From: Actinobacteria bacterium UBA6100
GTDB taxonomy: Bacteria > Actinomycetota > Coriobacteriia > Anaerosomatales > Anaerosomataceae
Direction of reading: 5' to 3'
NCBI GenBank assembly: GCA_002423585.1
Contig: DIWS01000004.1
Span: forward strand, 1-64,000
DNA: 64,000 nucleotides
Below, one piece after another: positions 50,591-59,417 of the stretch. Under the pieces are notes generated by a model that was not told where the DNA came from, made no database searches, and saw only the letters and a list, made by a program, of their open reading frames with translations. Numbering within the stretch: the first letter of the stretch is position 1; the number at the start of each line of letters is the position of its first letter. The translations under genes were made by a program, and so were the position numbers.

Positions 50591-51856
50591 ATGCGCATTG
50601 TATTCGTGGTCTTGTTCGTGGTTCTGGCGGCGATGATCGCCGCGCCGGCCATGTCGGATGTGCCCAAGAGCGTATCCGCGGCTGCGTTCGGGGCGAAAGG
50701 CGACGGGGTCACCGACGACACCGCCGCGATCCAGAAGGCGCTCGACAGCCTCACCGGCGGCGGTATCGTCAACCTTCCGGCAGGCAGATACCTGCTTTCG
50801 GCTGCCCTCAGCATACCCGGAGGGGTCACGCTGCTCGGCGAGGGGGCGCGCTGGGAGAACACGGCCACCGGACTCGTGGTGCCCAAGAACGGCTTTTCCG
50901 CGGTCAAACTCAGCAACGGCAGCAGCGTCAAGGCTATGGCGATCAGCTATCCCAACAACCAGGACGTTGAGAAGCCCGAAGCCTATCCTCCCGCCATCCT
51001 GCTCGAAGGCATCAACCCATCGGTCGAGAGCATTGTCTTCGACTGCGCCTGGATCGGCGTTTCCACGCCGCCCGGCGGCGGCAATGCCGGCCAGGGGATG
51101 TTCCGCGATCTCACCGGCTTCGTTCACCACTGCGGCATCCACCTCTCCGGCTGCAGGGATGTCAACCGCATCGTCGACGTTCACTGGTTCGTCGGCGGCA
51201 GGGGCGACCACGGCAAATCGTACTACCGGCAGAATCGCGTCGGCTTCGAGTTCGGCGATGTGGACGGTACGATAATGGAGCGCTGCTTCATCATCGGCGG
51301 CAAGACCTTCTTCCACCAGCTCGCTCTCAAGGACACTCCCGACGGCAAGGGCGCGCCCGCACACTCGCTGGGCTTCTTCATCGATCAAAGCTGGATCGAG
51401 GATGTGCAGAACGGCTTCATCTTCGAGGGTGCGACCGGATTCAGTGTCAGCAGCGCGAATATCCTAGTGCGCAAGGGTGGGGTGGGGATCAGCGTCAGGC
51501 CGAATTCGCTGTTCTACAATGCAACGATCAGCGCGGTTCAGGTGCGCTCGTTCGGCGAGCCGATTGTCGGCTTCGAATACGACACCAAGAATCCCCATAT
51601 CCGCAACCGCCTGAGCATCGCCGACTGCCAGGTGGTCGATGGCTCCCCGGCCCTTCACCTCGGCCCCGGAGCGATCCGCGCCAACATCCACGACAACCAC
51701 TTCCAGGCCGTCCCCGACAAACCCGCGATCCAGATAGACAACGGCGCCGACCTGCTCGTGATCACCAACAACATTCTCTCCGCCAAACAGCCGATCAAGG
51801 ATGAGTCAGGCAAGAACGCGAGGAAGAACATATCGGGGAATGTGGTGGAGAAGTAG
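50591..51856 (+). CDS. Secreted pectate-lyase-superfamily beta-helix protein
   Basis: 421 residues. A signal peptide (1-22) is followed by the Pectate_lyase_3 (GH55-like) opening: VSAAAFGAKGDGVTDDTAAI, QKALDSL, GGGIVNLPAGRYLLSAALSI and GGVTLLGEG. Repeating beta-helix rungs follow (HHCGIHLSGCRDVNRI, NRLSIADCQVVDG, ANIHDNHFQAVPDKPAIQID). It is probably a surface or periplasmic polysaccharide lyase or hydrolase; catalytic residues cannot be fixed by eye. It has its own promoter. Confidence 0.8.
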   Translation: MRIVFVVLFVVLAAMIAAPAMSDVPKSVSAAAFGAKGDGVTDDTAAIQKALDSLTGGGIVNLPAGRYLLSAALSIPGGVTLLGEGARWENTATGLVVPKNGFSAVKLSNGSSVKAMAISYPNNQDVEKPEAYPPAILLEGINPSVESIVFDCAWIGVSTPPGGGNAGQGMFRDLTGFVHHCGIHLSGCRDVNRIVDVHWFVGGRGDHGKSYYRQNRVGFEFGDVDGTIMERCFIIGGKTFFHQLALKDTPDGKGAPAHSLGFFIDQSWIEDVQNGFIFEGATGFSVSSANILVRKGGVGISVRPNSLFYNATISAVQVRSFGEPIVGFEYDTKNPHIRNRLSIADCQVVDGSPALHLGPGAIRANIHDNHFQAVPDKPAIQIDNGADLLVITNNILSAKQPIKDESGKNARKNISGNVVEK

Positions 51857-51936
51857 GCAGTGGCTCCGTGACCGAGAGCCGACTGCGTGGAGCGATCTCG
51901 CTGGCTGGGGAGCCGTAAGCGGAAAGGTGGAGCGAA

Positions 51937-52278
51937 GTGACTTACAAACTGGTCCTGAAGGAAGTGGTCGTCGACTTCGATCCTCGCGGCGGACACGTTC
52001 TCAAGTTTGAGGCGAACGGCGCTAAGCAGTGGCTCCTGCTTGAGGTTCAGAGAGGAGCGAGGTGGACGGCAGGGATGCTCGGCCTCTCACAGAGGGTCCC
52101 CGGAATTCCGGAGAAGACTAGGGTTCTGTATAATGGCAAGGTGATCGAAGCGTCAAGAATGGCTCAGCACGAGAAGCTGGCTTCCCTTATGATGGAGGCT
52201 CTCCAGACCGATCCCGATGACTGTCCGCGCCTGCTGTGCGACCTGGTGGAACTTGAGTTGGACAACGCGGCCGAATGA
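51937..52278 (+). CDS. Hypothetical protein
   Basis: 113 residues from a GTG at 51937 behind GGAAAGGTGGAG. The first half is beta-rich (LVLKEVVVDFDPRGGHVLKF) and the second half helical and acidic. No signal, no TM and no known family. It is convergent with the beta-CASP gene. Confidence 0.5.
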   Translation: MTYKLVLKEVVVDFDPRGGHVLKFEANGAKQWLLLEVQRGARWTAGMLGLSQRVPGIPEKTRVLYNGKVIEASRMAQHEKLASLMMEALQTDPDDCPRLLCDLVELELDNAAE

Positions 52279-52293
52279 GCCGTTTCCTTGAGC

Positions 52294-53583
52294 CTAGATG
52301 CGCAGGACCTCGCCATCGGCGAGTACTCGGACGCAAGCGAAATACTGAGAGAACTCCTCGGCGCGCTCCGTGTGAATGGGCACAACCAGTTCGGGTTTCA
52401 GCCCTTCAGCTATCCGTTGCAGCTCCGCGAGTGGGGCGTGACCGCTGGTGTGGAGCTTGCTGCGAGCGATGGTGTGCTTCTCACAGAATGGTCGAACACA
52501 CTGGTCTCTCTCCCAGTAGCCCTCCCACATAGACCAGATCACCTGTGTCTCGCTAACCTCCTCTCCCAGCTCTCGTTCGAAGTCGGCGATCTTCCTGTTC
52601 GAGCGCATCAGCAGCACTATATCACGTTTTCGCTCCTTCATTACTTCCCATCCAATCCAATGCCGCTTCGTATTCTCCAGGAAGGCTGAGTGTCCCGCCT
52701 CGACCAAGCGCTGCTGCTGATAGCCCCAGGGAACCACCCTGACTTCAGGCCAACTCCACTGCGGTAGATGATTGGACAGACAACGAAGTTGTTCGAGGGT
52801 GTAGGCTGTATAGAGATCGATCACCATCAGCTTGCGCGTGCGCTTGACGGCGCGATAGATAGTAACCAGGCGATCCAGATTCTGCGACGAGCAGAATATC
52901 AGTGCAAGGTGCTTCTGCTGGGCGAGCAGGGCAAGCAAGTCGCCCTCTAGTGATTCCTCAGTAACAGGCTCGGAGTTGATCCGCCCGATTGTCGTGCCTT
53001 CCAGCAGCAGCACGTTGATGCTTCCGGCCAGATTGCGGATCAGGTCACTGTGAAGGTAAGACTTCCGCCCGTGAGTCCGGAGATCACCCGAGTAGAGAAG
53101 TCTCTTCCCGCCAGCCTCGACAAGTAGCGCAACTGCGTCAGGTGCCGAGTGGTCCACGGGTATTGCGGTTACGGCCAGAGAACCGAAGTGAACAGGTTGG
53201 CGTTTCGGCAGTACCCGACGTGTCACTACGGCTGTAGGCTTTGGCACGAATACCTGAAGCACATCGTGCAGCGCCCAGGTGCCCTCTGTGGCGTAGACAG
53301 GAATACTCGGATGGACGTGGTGGGCCAAGCCCAAGTGATCCTGGTGCACGTGCGACACGACCACCGCGCTCACTTGTGGGAGAGCATTGTTGTATACACC
53401 ATCCACGTTGGGCAACACCGCAGACGCTGTGAGCGATTCCACGGACTGCTCGGCAGTCGCAGGCTCATCGTCCCGTATCGACAAAGGTAAGCCAAGGTCA
53501 AGCAGGATGCGGTCAGGCCCTGACTCGACCTCAACGCACGAACCGCCGATCTGCCTTGTGCCGCGATGGATTGTGATGTTCAT
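52294..53583 (-). CDS. Beta-CASP-type metallo-beta-lactamase-fold hydrolase (RNase J-like)
   Basis: 429 residues from ATG 53583. Metal motifs: HVHQDH (78-83), a following VDHSAPDA and YSGDLRTHGR. A ~200-residue inserted beta-CASP-like region comes next. The C-terminal SGHAPLAELQRIAEGLKPEL followed by VVPIHTE is the motif C/His pattern of RNase J and related nucleic-acid-processing enzymes. It is shorter than RNase J (about 550 residues) and has GGSCVEVESG at the N-terminus, like small MBL exonucleases. It is the second gene of a unit with a PD-(D/E)xK protein 37 bp upstream, so RNA or DNA degradation in a defence or repair role is plausible. Confidence 0.8.
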   Translation of the reverse strand: MNITIHRGTRQIGGSCVEVESGPDRILLDLGLPLSIRDDEPATAEQSVESLTASAVLPNVDGVYNNALPQVSAVVVSHVHQDHLGLAHHVHPSIPVYATEGTWALHDVLQVFVPKPTAVVTRRVLPKRQPVHFGSLAVTAIPVDHSAPDAVALLVEAGGKRLLYSGDLRTHGRKSYLHSDLIRNLAGSINVLLLEGTTIGRINSEPVTEESLEGDLLALLAQQKHLALIFCSSQNLDRLVTIYRAVKRTRKLMVIDLYTAYTLEQLRCLSNHLPQWSWPEVRVVPWGYQQQRLVEAGHSAFLENTKRHWIGWEVMKERKRDIVLLMRSNRKIADFERELGEEVSETQVIWSMWEGYWERDQCVRPFCEKHTIARSKLHTSGHAPLAELQRIAEGLKPELVVPIHTERAEEFSQYFACVRVLADGEVLRI

Positions 53584-53620
53584 GTTCGGAAACCGGGCGA
53601 TGCGCTGTGTGCCGGATAGC

Positions 53621-54454
53621 TCACAGTAGATAGCTGAACTGCTGCACTTCAACACTCGGGTGTGCACTCACGAGATGATTCGTTGCGCTTCGAGCCATAC
53701 CGGAGTATCCGATCACAACGACCCGTGCCTCTACATCCTTGACTATCTCGATTGCTCGGTGACTTGGGCTGTCGATCAGTCCGAGTTGTTTCTTCTGAAA
53801 GTAGACCCTCTCGTAGCAGTCCCTATAGCTGTCGAAGTGAGCATTGATGTGGCTGACATAGCGTTCCAGCTGTTCTGCGACCTCACCTTTGAGCTCCGGG
53901 TTGTTGCCCAGCTTGACCTCAAGGATGAGGAAGCGGTATTGCTCGCCATTGACTTGCCTCAGCGCTAGAACATCCATCCGCCCCGGACACACAGAGTCCG
54001 TGACCTGCCGGTCTATGATGAGCAAGTCGTCTCTTCCAATGTTGTCCGTGATGACCATTTGCTCGTAGGTTATCTCTTCGGAGTAGCTCCTCTTCTTGAT
54101 CCGCGAGCGAAAGTCGCGCAGGTGCTTTCCTTGGAAGAACGGGTGCAGCAGATCAGGTGGCAGTACGAGAACAGTCTTGTTGCCGACGCTCTCACTGGCG
54201 AGGGCTGAGAACCGGGGATCCGTGCATGCAAGGCTGTCACGGCAGAACTCGCTGCTGATCTCGACTCGATATCTGCCGCTGGCCAGAAACACAACCTTAG
54301 CGAGACTGTTCCCTCTGTAGTAGAGATTGAAGTACTTGCCCCTCAAGGCCAGCTCAAGTTCTCCATCAGACGCGCGAATCATCTTGAGCAGGAATCGCAA
54401 GTCCTTGGTCATCCGGTTCATGCAGTCATCGTTCAACCATCGCGCGATAGTCAT
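53621..54454 (-). CDS. PD-(D/E)xK nuclease-like protein
   Basis: 277 residues from ATG 54454 (GGAGG upstream). The C-terminal half shows GRMDVLALRQV (Asp161), FLILEVKLGNN (Glu179-x-Lys181) and EVAEQLERYV (Gln195). This is the D-E-x-K-Q pattern of restriction-endonuclease-fold nucleases. The first 120 residues are a beta-rich domain (ELALRGKYFNLYYRGNSLAK) that may recognise substrate. It forms a two-gene unit with the beta-CASP hydrolase. No methyltransferase or helicase is beside it, so it is not a classical restriction system. Confidence 0.7.
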   Translation of the reverse strand: MTIARWLNDDCMNRMTKDLRFLLKMIRASDGELELALRGKYFNLYYRGNSLAKVVFLASGRYRVEISSEFCRDSLACTDPRFSALASESVGNKTVLVLPPDLLHPFFQGKHLRDFRSRIKKRSYSEEITYEQMVITDNIGRDDLLIIDRQVTDSVCPGRMDVLALRQVNGEQYRFLILEVKLGNNPELKGEVAEQLERYVSHINAHFDSYRDCYERVYFQKKQLGLIDSPSHRAIEIVKDVEARVVVIGYSGMARSATNHLVSAHPSVEVQQFSYLL

Positions 54455-54622
54455 TGGATCCTCCAGCCGTTGGACAGCATCACAGTATATCACATGCTCG
54501 CAACACAGGCTGCCAAGTGCCCGGACAATTACCGCCTGGTGACCACAACCAAGGTAATCCCCCCTACTTCGCCTAACTCCCTATTATGCGGGCGACCCAC
54601 GCCCGCCCCGGGAGAATGCTCG

Positions 54623-56608
54623 TTGCAGTATCGCATCCTGCTGGCCGCAGCGCTTCTCGTACTTGCCTGTCTGCCCGCTCTCGCGGTGCCCGTCATACAA
54701 GCGGAGCGCGTTGCCGCGCCGCCGGCGATCGACGGCGTGCTCGATGACTCCTGCTGGCAGGGCCGTGAGAAGATGACCGGGTTCGCCAACAGCGACCACG
54801 GCGGACCCGCCCTCGTCGACACCGAGGCTATGATCTGCCGCGATGAGGACAACCTCTACATTGCCTTCATCTGCCACGATCCCCAGCCTTCGGCGATATC
54901 CTCCATCCAGAAACAGCGCAACGGCGACCTCTCTTCCGATGACTTCGTGGGAATCCTGGTCGACCCCGACAACACGATGCTCGATCACTATCACTTCGAG
55001 GTTAACCCGGCCGGGACTCAGTGGCAGTCGATTCCGGAAGGGGCCGCCGGGAACATCACCTGGCGCGGGGACTGGCGCGCCGGGGCGAAGGTCACTGACT
55101 CCGGATGGTGCGCCGAACTCGCCATTCCCTTCCGCGCGCTCAGGTATCCGCCGGGACAGCATACGTTCGGCTTCTCGCTCAGGCGCTACGTGCCGAGGCT
55201 CGATGATCGCACCCGGTGGCCCGACCTGGGAACAGTTCTGGACCAGACCAGGTTCGCCCAACTCACCGGCCTCGAGCTTCCGAAGGTCGTCAGCCGACCG
55301 GTCTTCATGCCCTATATCGTCTCCTCAACCCAGCCCGGCCGATCATTCACCAATGTGGGGTTCGACTACAAACACCTGCTCGCGGGGAATGTCACCGCGC
55401 TTGCCACATTCAACCCCGACTTCACCGATGTCCAGGACTCGGTTGCTTCCGTCAGCTACTCCTACACCGAGAGGTCGCTGCCGGAATACCGGCCGTTTTT
55501 CCAGGAGGGTTCGGCGCTCTTCCCTGACAGCCTCATGTTCTACAGCCGCAGGATCGGGGACATCGACGGCGGGGTGAAGGCATTCGGTACAGTGGGCAGG
55601 CAGTCTTTCGCGTTCATGGACGCGCTCAAGTCCGGTGAGGGGAACCACTTCGCGGGGAAGTATATGTATGATCTGTCTCCCGACCTGGGGTTTTCGCTCG
55701 CGGCGGCGGGCTCGATGCTCCAGGGCGGCGACCCGGCGGAGCCGGACACGAGCATGTGCATCTCTCCTGGCCTTGTGAAACGCTGGCGTGGAAGCAGCGG
55801 CATAACCACTATGACCTGTCGCCAGTATCGCTCCATCAACTCCGACGGTGGGCCCGGCGGCTCGGCCTTGAGATTCCAGATCGACACCGATTCCGTTCCA
55901 AAAGCCATCGGCTACACCCTGGGCTATGCCCGGACCGACTCGGACTACTACGTTCGCGACGCCTACATCCCCACCACCGGCATCCGCGGCTTCTACGGCA
56001 GCCTCGGGGTCATGGACAAACCATCCACTGGTAAGTATAGCTACTGGAACGCGCACGTGGACTGGAACCGCTACTGGGCCGAGGACGACAGCGTCCACCA
56101 CCAGGACTTGACCCTCTACACCGAGCTCCACACCAAGTCCGAGTGGGCGGTGTACACGGCTATCGGCGGCGGAGAATGGCTGGGCCGGACCGACGCGACC
56201 AAGGGCCTGCGCATCGGCTGGCTGGAGCGACACCTCTACGGCAACGGATCTCTGAGCTACACGTTCGGGAAGCGCGAAGGCAGGGATTACTCCGAGATCG
56301 GGGCAGACCAGTCACTGAGAATCACGCCGAAGCTCTCGGTCAGTTGCGGCTACGGGTGGGCTCGCCTCGGTGCACCCGGAGCCACGCAGACCAATTCGCA
56401 AGTCACTCTCCTCGGCAACTACGAACTCAGCCCCGAGCAGAGCCTGGGAGTGTGGCTGGTGGGACGCGACTCCAACGTGAACGTGTGCTGCACCTTCAGA
56501 AGAACCGTTCGAAGCGGCTCGGACATCTACCTCATCTACGGATACCCGAACACGCTCACCACCGAAAAGCGCCTGGCGATCAAGGTGGTTTCACCGATGG
56601 TGTGGTGA
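54623..56608 (+). CDS. Secreted CBM9-like / DUF5916 protein
   Basis: 661 residues from a TTG at 54623 (GGGAGA upstream), which begins directly at the signal peptide (RILLAAALLVLACLPALAVP). The N-terminal ~200 residues are CBM9-like (RVAAPPAIDGVLDDSCWQ, DNLYIAFICHD, RGDWRAGAKVTDSGWCAELA). The rest is DUF5916 (NPDFTDVQDSVASVSYSYTE, YRPFFQEGSALF), with repeated amphipathic strands and a terminal strand suggesting an outer-membrane beta-barrel. Such proteins are thought to bind or pass glycans; this is not established. Confidence 0.8.
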   Translation: MQYRILLAAALLVLACLPALAVPVIQAERVAAPPAIDGVLDDSCWQGREKMTGFANSDHGGPALVDTEAMICRDEDNLYIAFICHDPQPSAISSIQKQRNGDLSSDDFVGILVDPDNTMLDHYHFEVNPAGTQWQSIPEGAAGNITWRGDWRAGAKVTDSGWCAELAIPFRALRYPPGQHTFGFSLRRYVPRLDDRTRWPDLGTVLDQTRFAQLTGLELPKVVSRPVFMPYIVSSTQPGRSFTNVGFDYKHLLAGNVTALATFNPDFTDVQDSVASVSYSYTERSLPEYRPFFQEGSALFPDSLMFYSRRIGDIDGGVKAFGTVGRQSFAFMDALKSGEGNHFAGKYMYDLSPDLGFSLAAAGSMLQGGDPAEPDTSMCISPGLVKRWRGSSGITTMTCRQYRSINSDGGPGGSALRFQIDTDSVPKAIGYTLGYARTDSDYYVRDAYIPTTGIRGFYGSLGVMDKPSTGKYSYWNAHVDWNRYWAEDDSVHHQDLTLYTELHTKSEWAVYTAIGGGEWLGRTDATKGLRIGWLERHLYGNGSLSYTFGKREGRDYSEIGADQSLRITPKLSVSCGYGWARLGAPGATQTNSQVTLLGNYELSPEQSLGVWLVGRDSNVNVCCTFRRTVRSGSDIYLIYGYPNTLTTEKRLAIKVVSPMVW

Positions 56609-56811
56609 GACGGGGGGGCCGGGGGCTAGGGGTCGGGGGCCGGGGACCACATCTTGCTATCGCCCGTATCCCTCCGCCCTCCCCGACGCCAAGCGTGCTG
56701 CCCCTTCTCGGGGTGGGAAAAAGGGAGTTTACTCTGTTGCTCAACGATGCATAATCAGACGACGGCTGATAATGATCGCAAGCGGCCTGTGGGCTGCGGG
56801 AGGAGAGAGGA
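56609..56811. other. G-rich intergenic region, potential G-quadruplex
   Basis: Five G-tracts of 7, 5, 4, 5 and 4 lie within 56612-56645 on the plus strand, enough for a G-quadruplex directly after the DUF5916 stop. Downstream is a CCCC-TTCT-CGGGG mini-hairpin. There is no gene in the gap. Confidence 0.6.
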
Positions 56812-59349
56812 ATGCGCGCAGTATGCGTCTGTATCGCTCTTGCAGTATGTTTCACCCTGGCCGGTATTCCGGCCCTCGGGCAGCGTGAACGCGCCCGGAC
56901 CGACAATCTCCGAATCCGGCCGACCGTGGGCGCGGCCACCGGAAGCTCGGTGCCGATGTCCACTCTGGAGAAGATCGCCGACGCGCACGCCTTCGAACTA
57001 TGGGGCCAGGAGGTCGGCCGCGGCCTGCCGATCCCACTGGTCGACGCGGGCGGCGAGACGTTCGCCTATCTGTTTCCCTTCATACGCGGCTCCCGTCAGT
57101 TCCCGGGTCTCGACAATGTCACCAGGCAAGTGCGCGACCTGCGCGACAAGTTTCGCGTGCCCGGGGGCAAGGGCGACGCGATGTCCTCGGACTACTGCAG
57201 GGAGGCCTCGCGACTGGGTAATAGGTACGGGGCCATCTGTGTTTCAGCACGGAACACCGAGTTCCCCGTGCTGTGGATGGCTCACTTCCTTCCCTCGCAT
57301 CTGTTTACCGCGGATTCGGCCCGGCAGGAGGCGGTCCGCCGCCTCGGGCGCGGGGACGCCGCCCCCGGCAGGCTCTACTACCTGAACCCTGAAGAGCAGT
57401 ATATGGAGTTCACCGGCGGCGGCAAGGCTGTGCTCGTCGACATGGTTCTCCCGAGCCGGAAGGTGCCGGCTGATGCGCTGACCAGAAGCAAGCCCGTGCC
57501 GTCGACTCCCGAGCGCATGCTGAAGATCCAGGACGAATGGAAGAGGGTCACCTCCCAGACGGGCGTCATTCAGCAGGAGCGCCTCTTCACCCCCGACGAG
57601 ATCACGCCGGGAATGCTGGTCCCAGTGAATCCGGTCAGTTCTCTGCAGCCGGGCGTGAACGTAGCTCCCATCGCCCTCCCCCCGAACGACATTTCGCGCA
57701 CGCACACCGTGAAGAAGATCGCCTACTGGGAGCTGATTCCCATCGTCCAACACACTCCGTCTCACTGGTGCGTCATCGCCTCCAAGGGGATGGTTCTGGG
57801 CTTCTGGGACAACTACGTCAAGGGCAAGGGTACCATCTCCGGGTTTGGGAGGTGGATCGACTACTGGTACGAGTACCAACCGGGAGGATACAACCAGCCC
57901 AACCTCGTGGATGAAGTCCTCCCGGGCAAGGACGCCGCAGCCATAAACAAATACGGCTGGAACTGGACTGAGACGAAGAGCAACCAGACCAACGACTACT
58001 GCTGGAGCGAGCTGGTGGCGGAAGTGGATGCGGGCAGGCCATGCTTCTTCTCGATCGGCGGCCACACCACCGCCGCCTTCGGCTACCGCGTCACAGCGGC
58101 CGGAGAGAAGTTCGCGATAGTCTACGACCCACCAAATCCCAACTGCCCCACCTACGTCAACGAGTACAAGCAGACCTCCTGCATCGGGGTCGGCGCGGTT
58201 ACCCCGACTGGGAGCACGGGTGGCGAGCACGGGATCATCATCGCCCCCGAGGGCGGCGAGACCGTGCTTACCTCCACCCCGAACGAGATATCCTGGTTCG
58301 TATGGGGCGCAAGGATCTCCAAGACCAAGCTCTCCTTCTCCGGCGACGGCGGGAAGACCTGGCTGCCCATAGCGAACAACGTTCCCACCAAGGGCGCGTG
58401 GAACACTCTTGCCTGGTTCCCGGGCAACGCCTGCGCGAAGGCCAGGATGCGCATCGAGTGCTTCACCGCCGGCAACGAGCTGATCGCGGGCGACGGGAGT
58501 CGGAACAACTTCGCCGTGAAGCCATCCGTGGTCGGAAGCAAAGGCTGGGCAAAGATGTGGGGACCCACCACTGAGGTATTTGCCAACTACGATGCCCAGA
58601 AGAGCCAGCAGTCGGTCTATGCGCGAATCAAAGCCACCGGGGACCTCTATCGCTACAACGGCAGTCCCAACGGCTTCACAAAGATCGGTGGGCCGGGGAA
58701 ATCGGTGGCCATGGATGACTACAGTCAGCTCTACGCCACCTCGGACACCGGCGGCGCGGTATTCCGGTACGACGGCACGCCGATGAAGTGGACGCAGATA
58801 GGAGGAGCGGCCACGGCACTATATGCCGGTGGGGGCAGCCTGTTTGCCGTGATGCCCCCGGCCGGCGACATCTTCATCTACAAGGGGCAGCCCAACTCCT
58901 GGATGAAGATCGGCGGATCGGGGAAGATGTTCGCCGTGGGGCGCAAGGGCCAACTATATGGGCTCTCACCCGATGGAAAGGGCATCTTTCGCTATGACGG
59001 CACGCCGATGAAATGGACAAAGATCGGGGGGCCGGCGAGCGCGATCTACGCCGGCGGGAACGGCCTGTGGATGACGCACCAGCAGACGGGAGAGGTCTAC
59101 TGCTACAACTACACGCCCAACTCATGGACCAAGATCGGCGGGCCAGGGAAGATGTTCGCTGCTGATGACCAGGGCCGACTCTACGCGCTCTCACCCGACG
59201 GCAAGGGCGTCTTGCGCTATGATGGCTCGCTGAACGTTGCTTGGAAGTGGACACCGGTGGGCGGTGCCGCAGGCAGCATCTTCGCGGGCGGATACGGCCG
59301 ACTCTTCGCCACCAGTCCTAACACGAATGACCTGTATAGCCTGGAGTGA
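56812..59349 (+). CDS. Secreted C39-like cysteine peptidase with tectonin-type repeats
   Basis: 845 residues. A signal peptide (1-23) and a ~290-residue N-terminal domain of unknown fold precede a papain-like C39_2 domain. This has HTPSHWCVIASKGMVLGFWD with Cys320, GRPCFFSIGGHTTAAFGYRV with His418, and a following YDPPNP. A ~100-residue beta domain comes next (TPNEISWFVWG, SFSGDGGKTWLPI). The end is about six tectonin-like blades, each with WTKIGGPGKMFAADDQGRLY-type sequence. It is probably an extracellular peptidase or peptidase-derived adhesin attached to glycans by the propeller. Confidence 0.75.
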   Translation: MRAVCVCIALAVCFTLAGIPALGQRERARTDNLRIRPTVGAATGSSVPMSTLEKIADAHAFELWGQEVGRGLPIPLVDAGGETFAYLFPFIRGSRQFPGLDNVTRQVRDLRDKFRVPGGKGDAMSSDYCREASRLGNRYGAICVSARNTEFPVLWMAHFLPSHLFTADSARQEAVRRLGRGDAAPGRLYYLNPEEQYMEFTGGGKAVLVDMVLPSRKVPADALTRSKPVPSTPERMLKIQDEWKRVTSQTGVIQQERLFTPDEITPGMLVPVNPVSSLQPGVNVAPIALPPNDISRTHTVKKIAYWELIPIVQHTPSHWCVIASKGMVLGFWDNYVKGKGTISGFGRWIDYWYEYQPGGYNQPNLVDEVLPGKDAAAINKYGWNWTETKSNQTNDYCWSELVAEVDAGRPCFFSIGGHTTAAFGYRVTAAGEKFAIVYDPPNPNCPTYVNEYKQTSCIGVGAVTPTGSTGGEHGIIIAPEGGETVLTSTPNEISWFVWGARISKTKLSFSGDGGKTWLPIANNVPTKGAWNTLAWFPGNACAKARMRIECFTAGNELIAGDGSRNNFAVKPSVVGSKGWAKMWGPTTEVFANYDAQKSQQSVYARIKATGDLYRYNGSPNGFTKIGGPGKSVAMDDYSQLYATSDTGGAVFRYDGTPMKWTQIGGAATALYAGGGSLFAVMPPAGDIFIYKGQPNSWMKIGGSGKMFAVGRKGQLYGLSPDGKGIFRYDGTPMKWTKIGGPASAIYAGGNGLWMTHQQTGEVYCYNYTPNSWTKIGGPGKMFAADDQGRLYALSPDGKGVLRYDGSLNVAWKWTPVGGAAGSIFAGGYGRLFATSPNTNDLYSLE

Positions 59350-59417
59350 GGCTGGTAGTGGGAGACTGCGGAGGTGGTGATTCTGACTGCCCTGCTGGTG
59401 GGAATGTGGGTAAGCCC

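Noticed and set aside
52294..54454. Type II restriction-modification system
   Set aside because: There is no methyltransferase, and the partner is an RNase J-like hydrolase.
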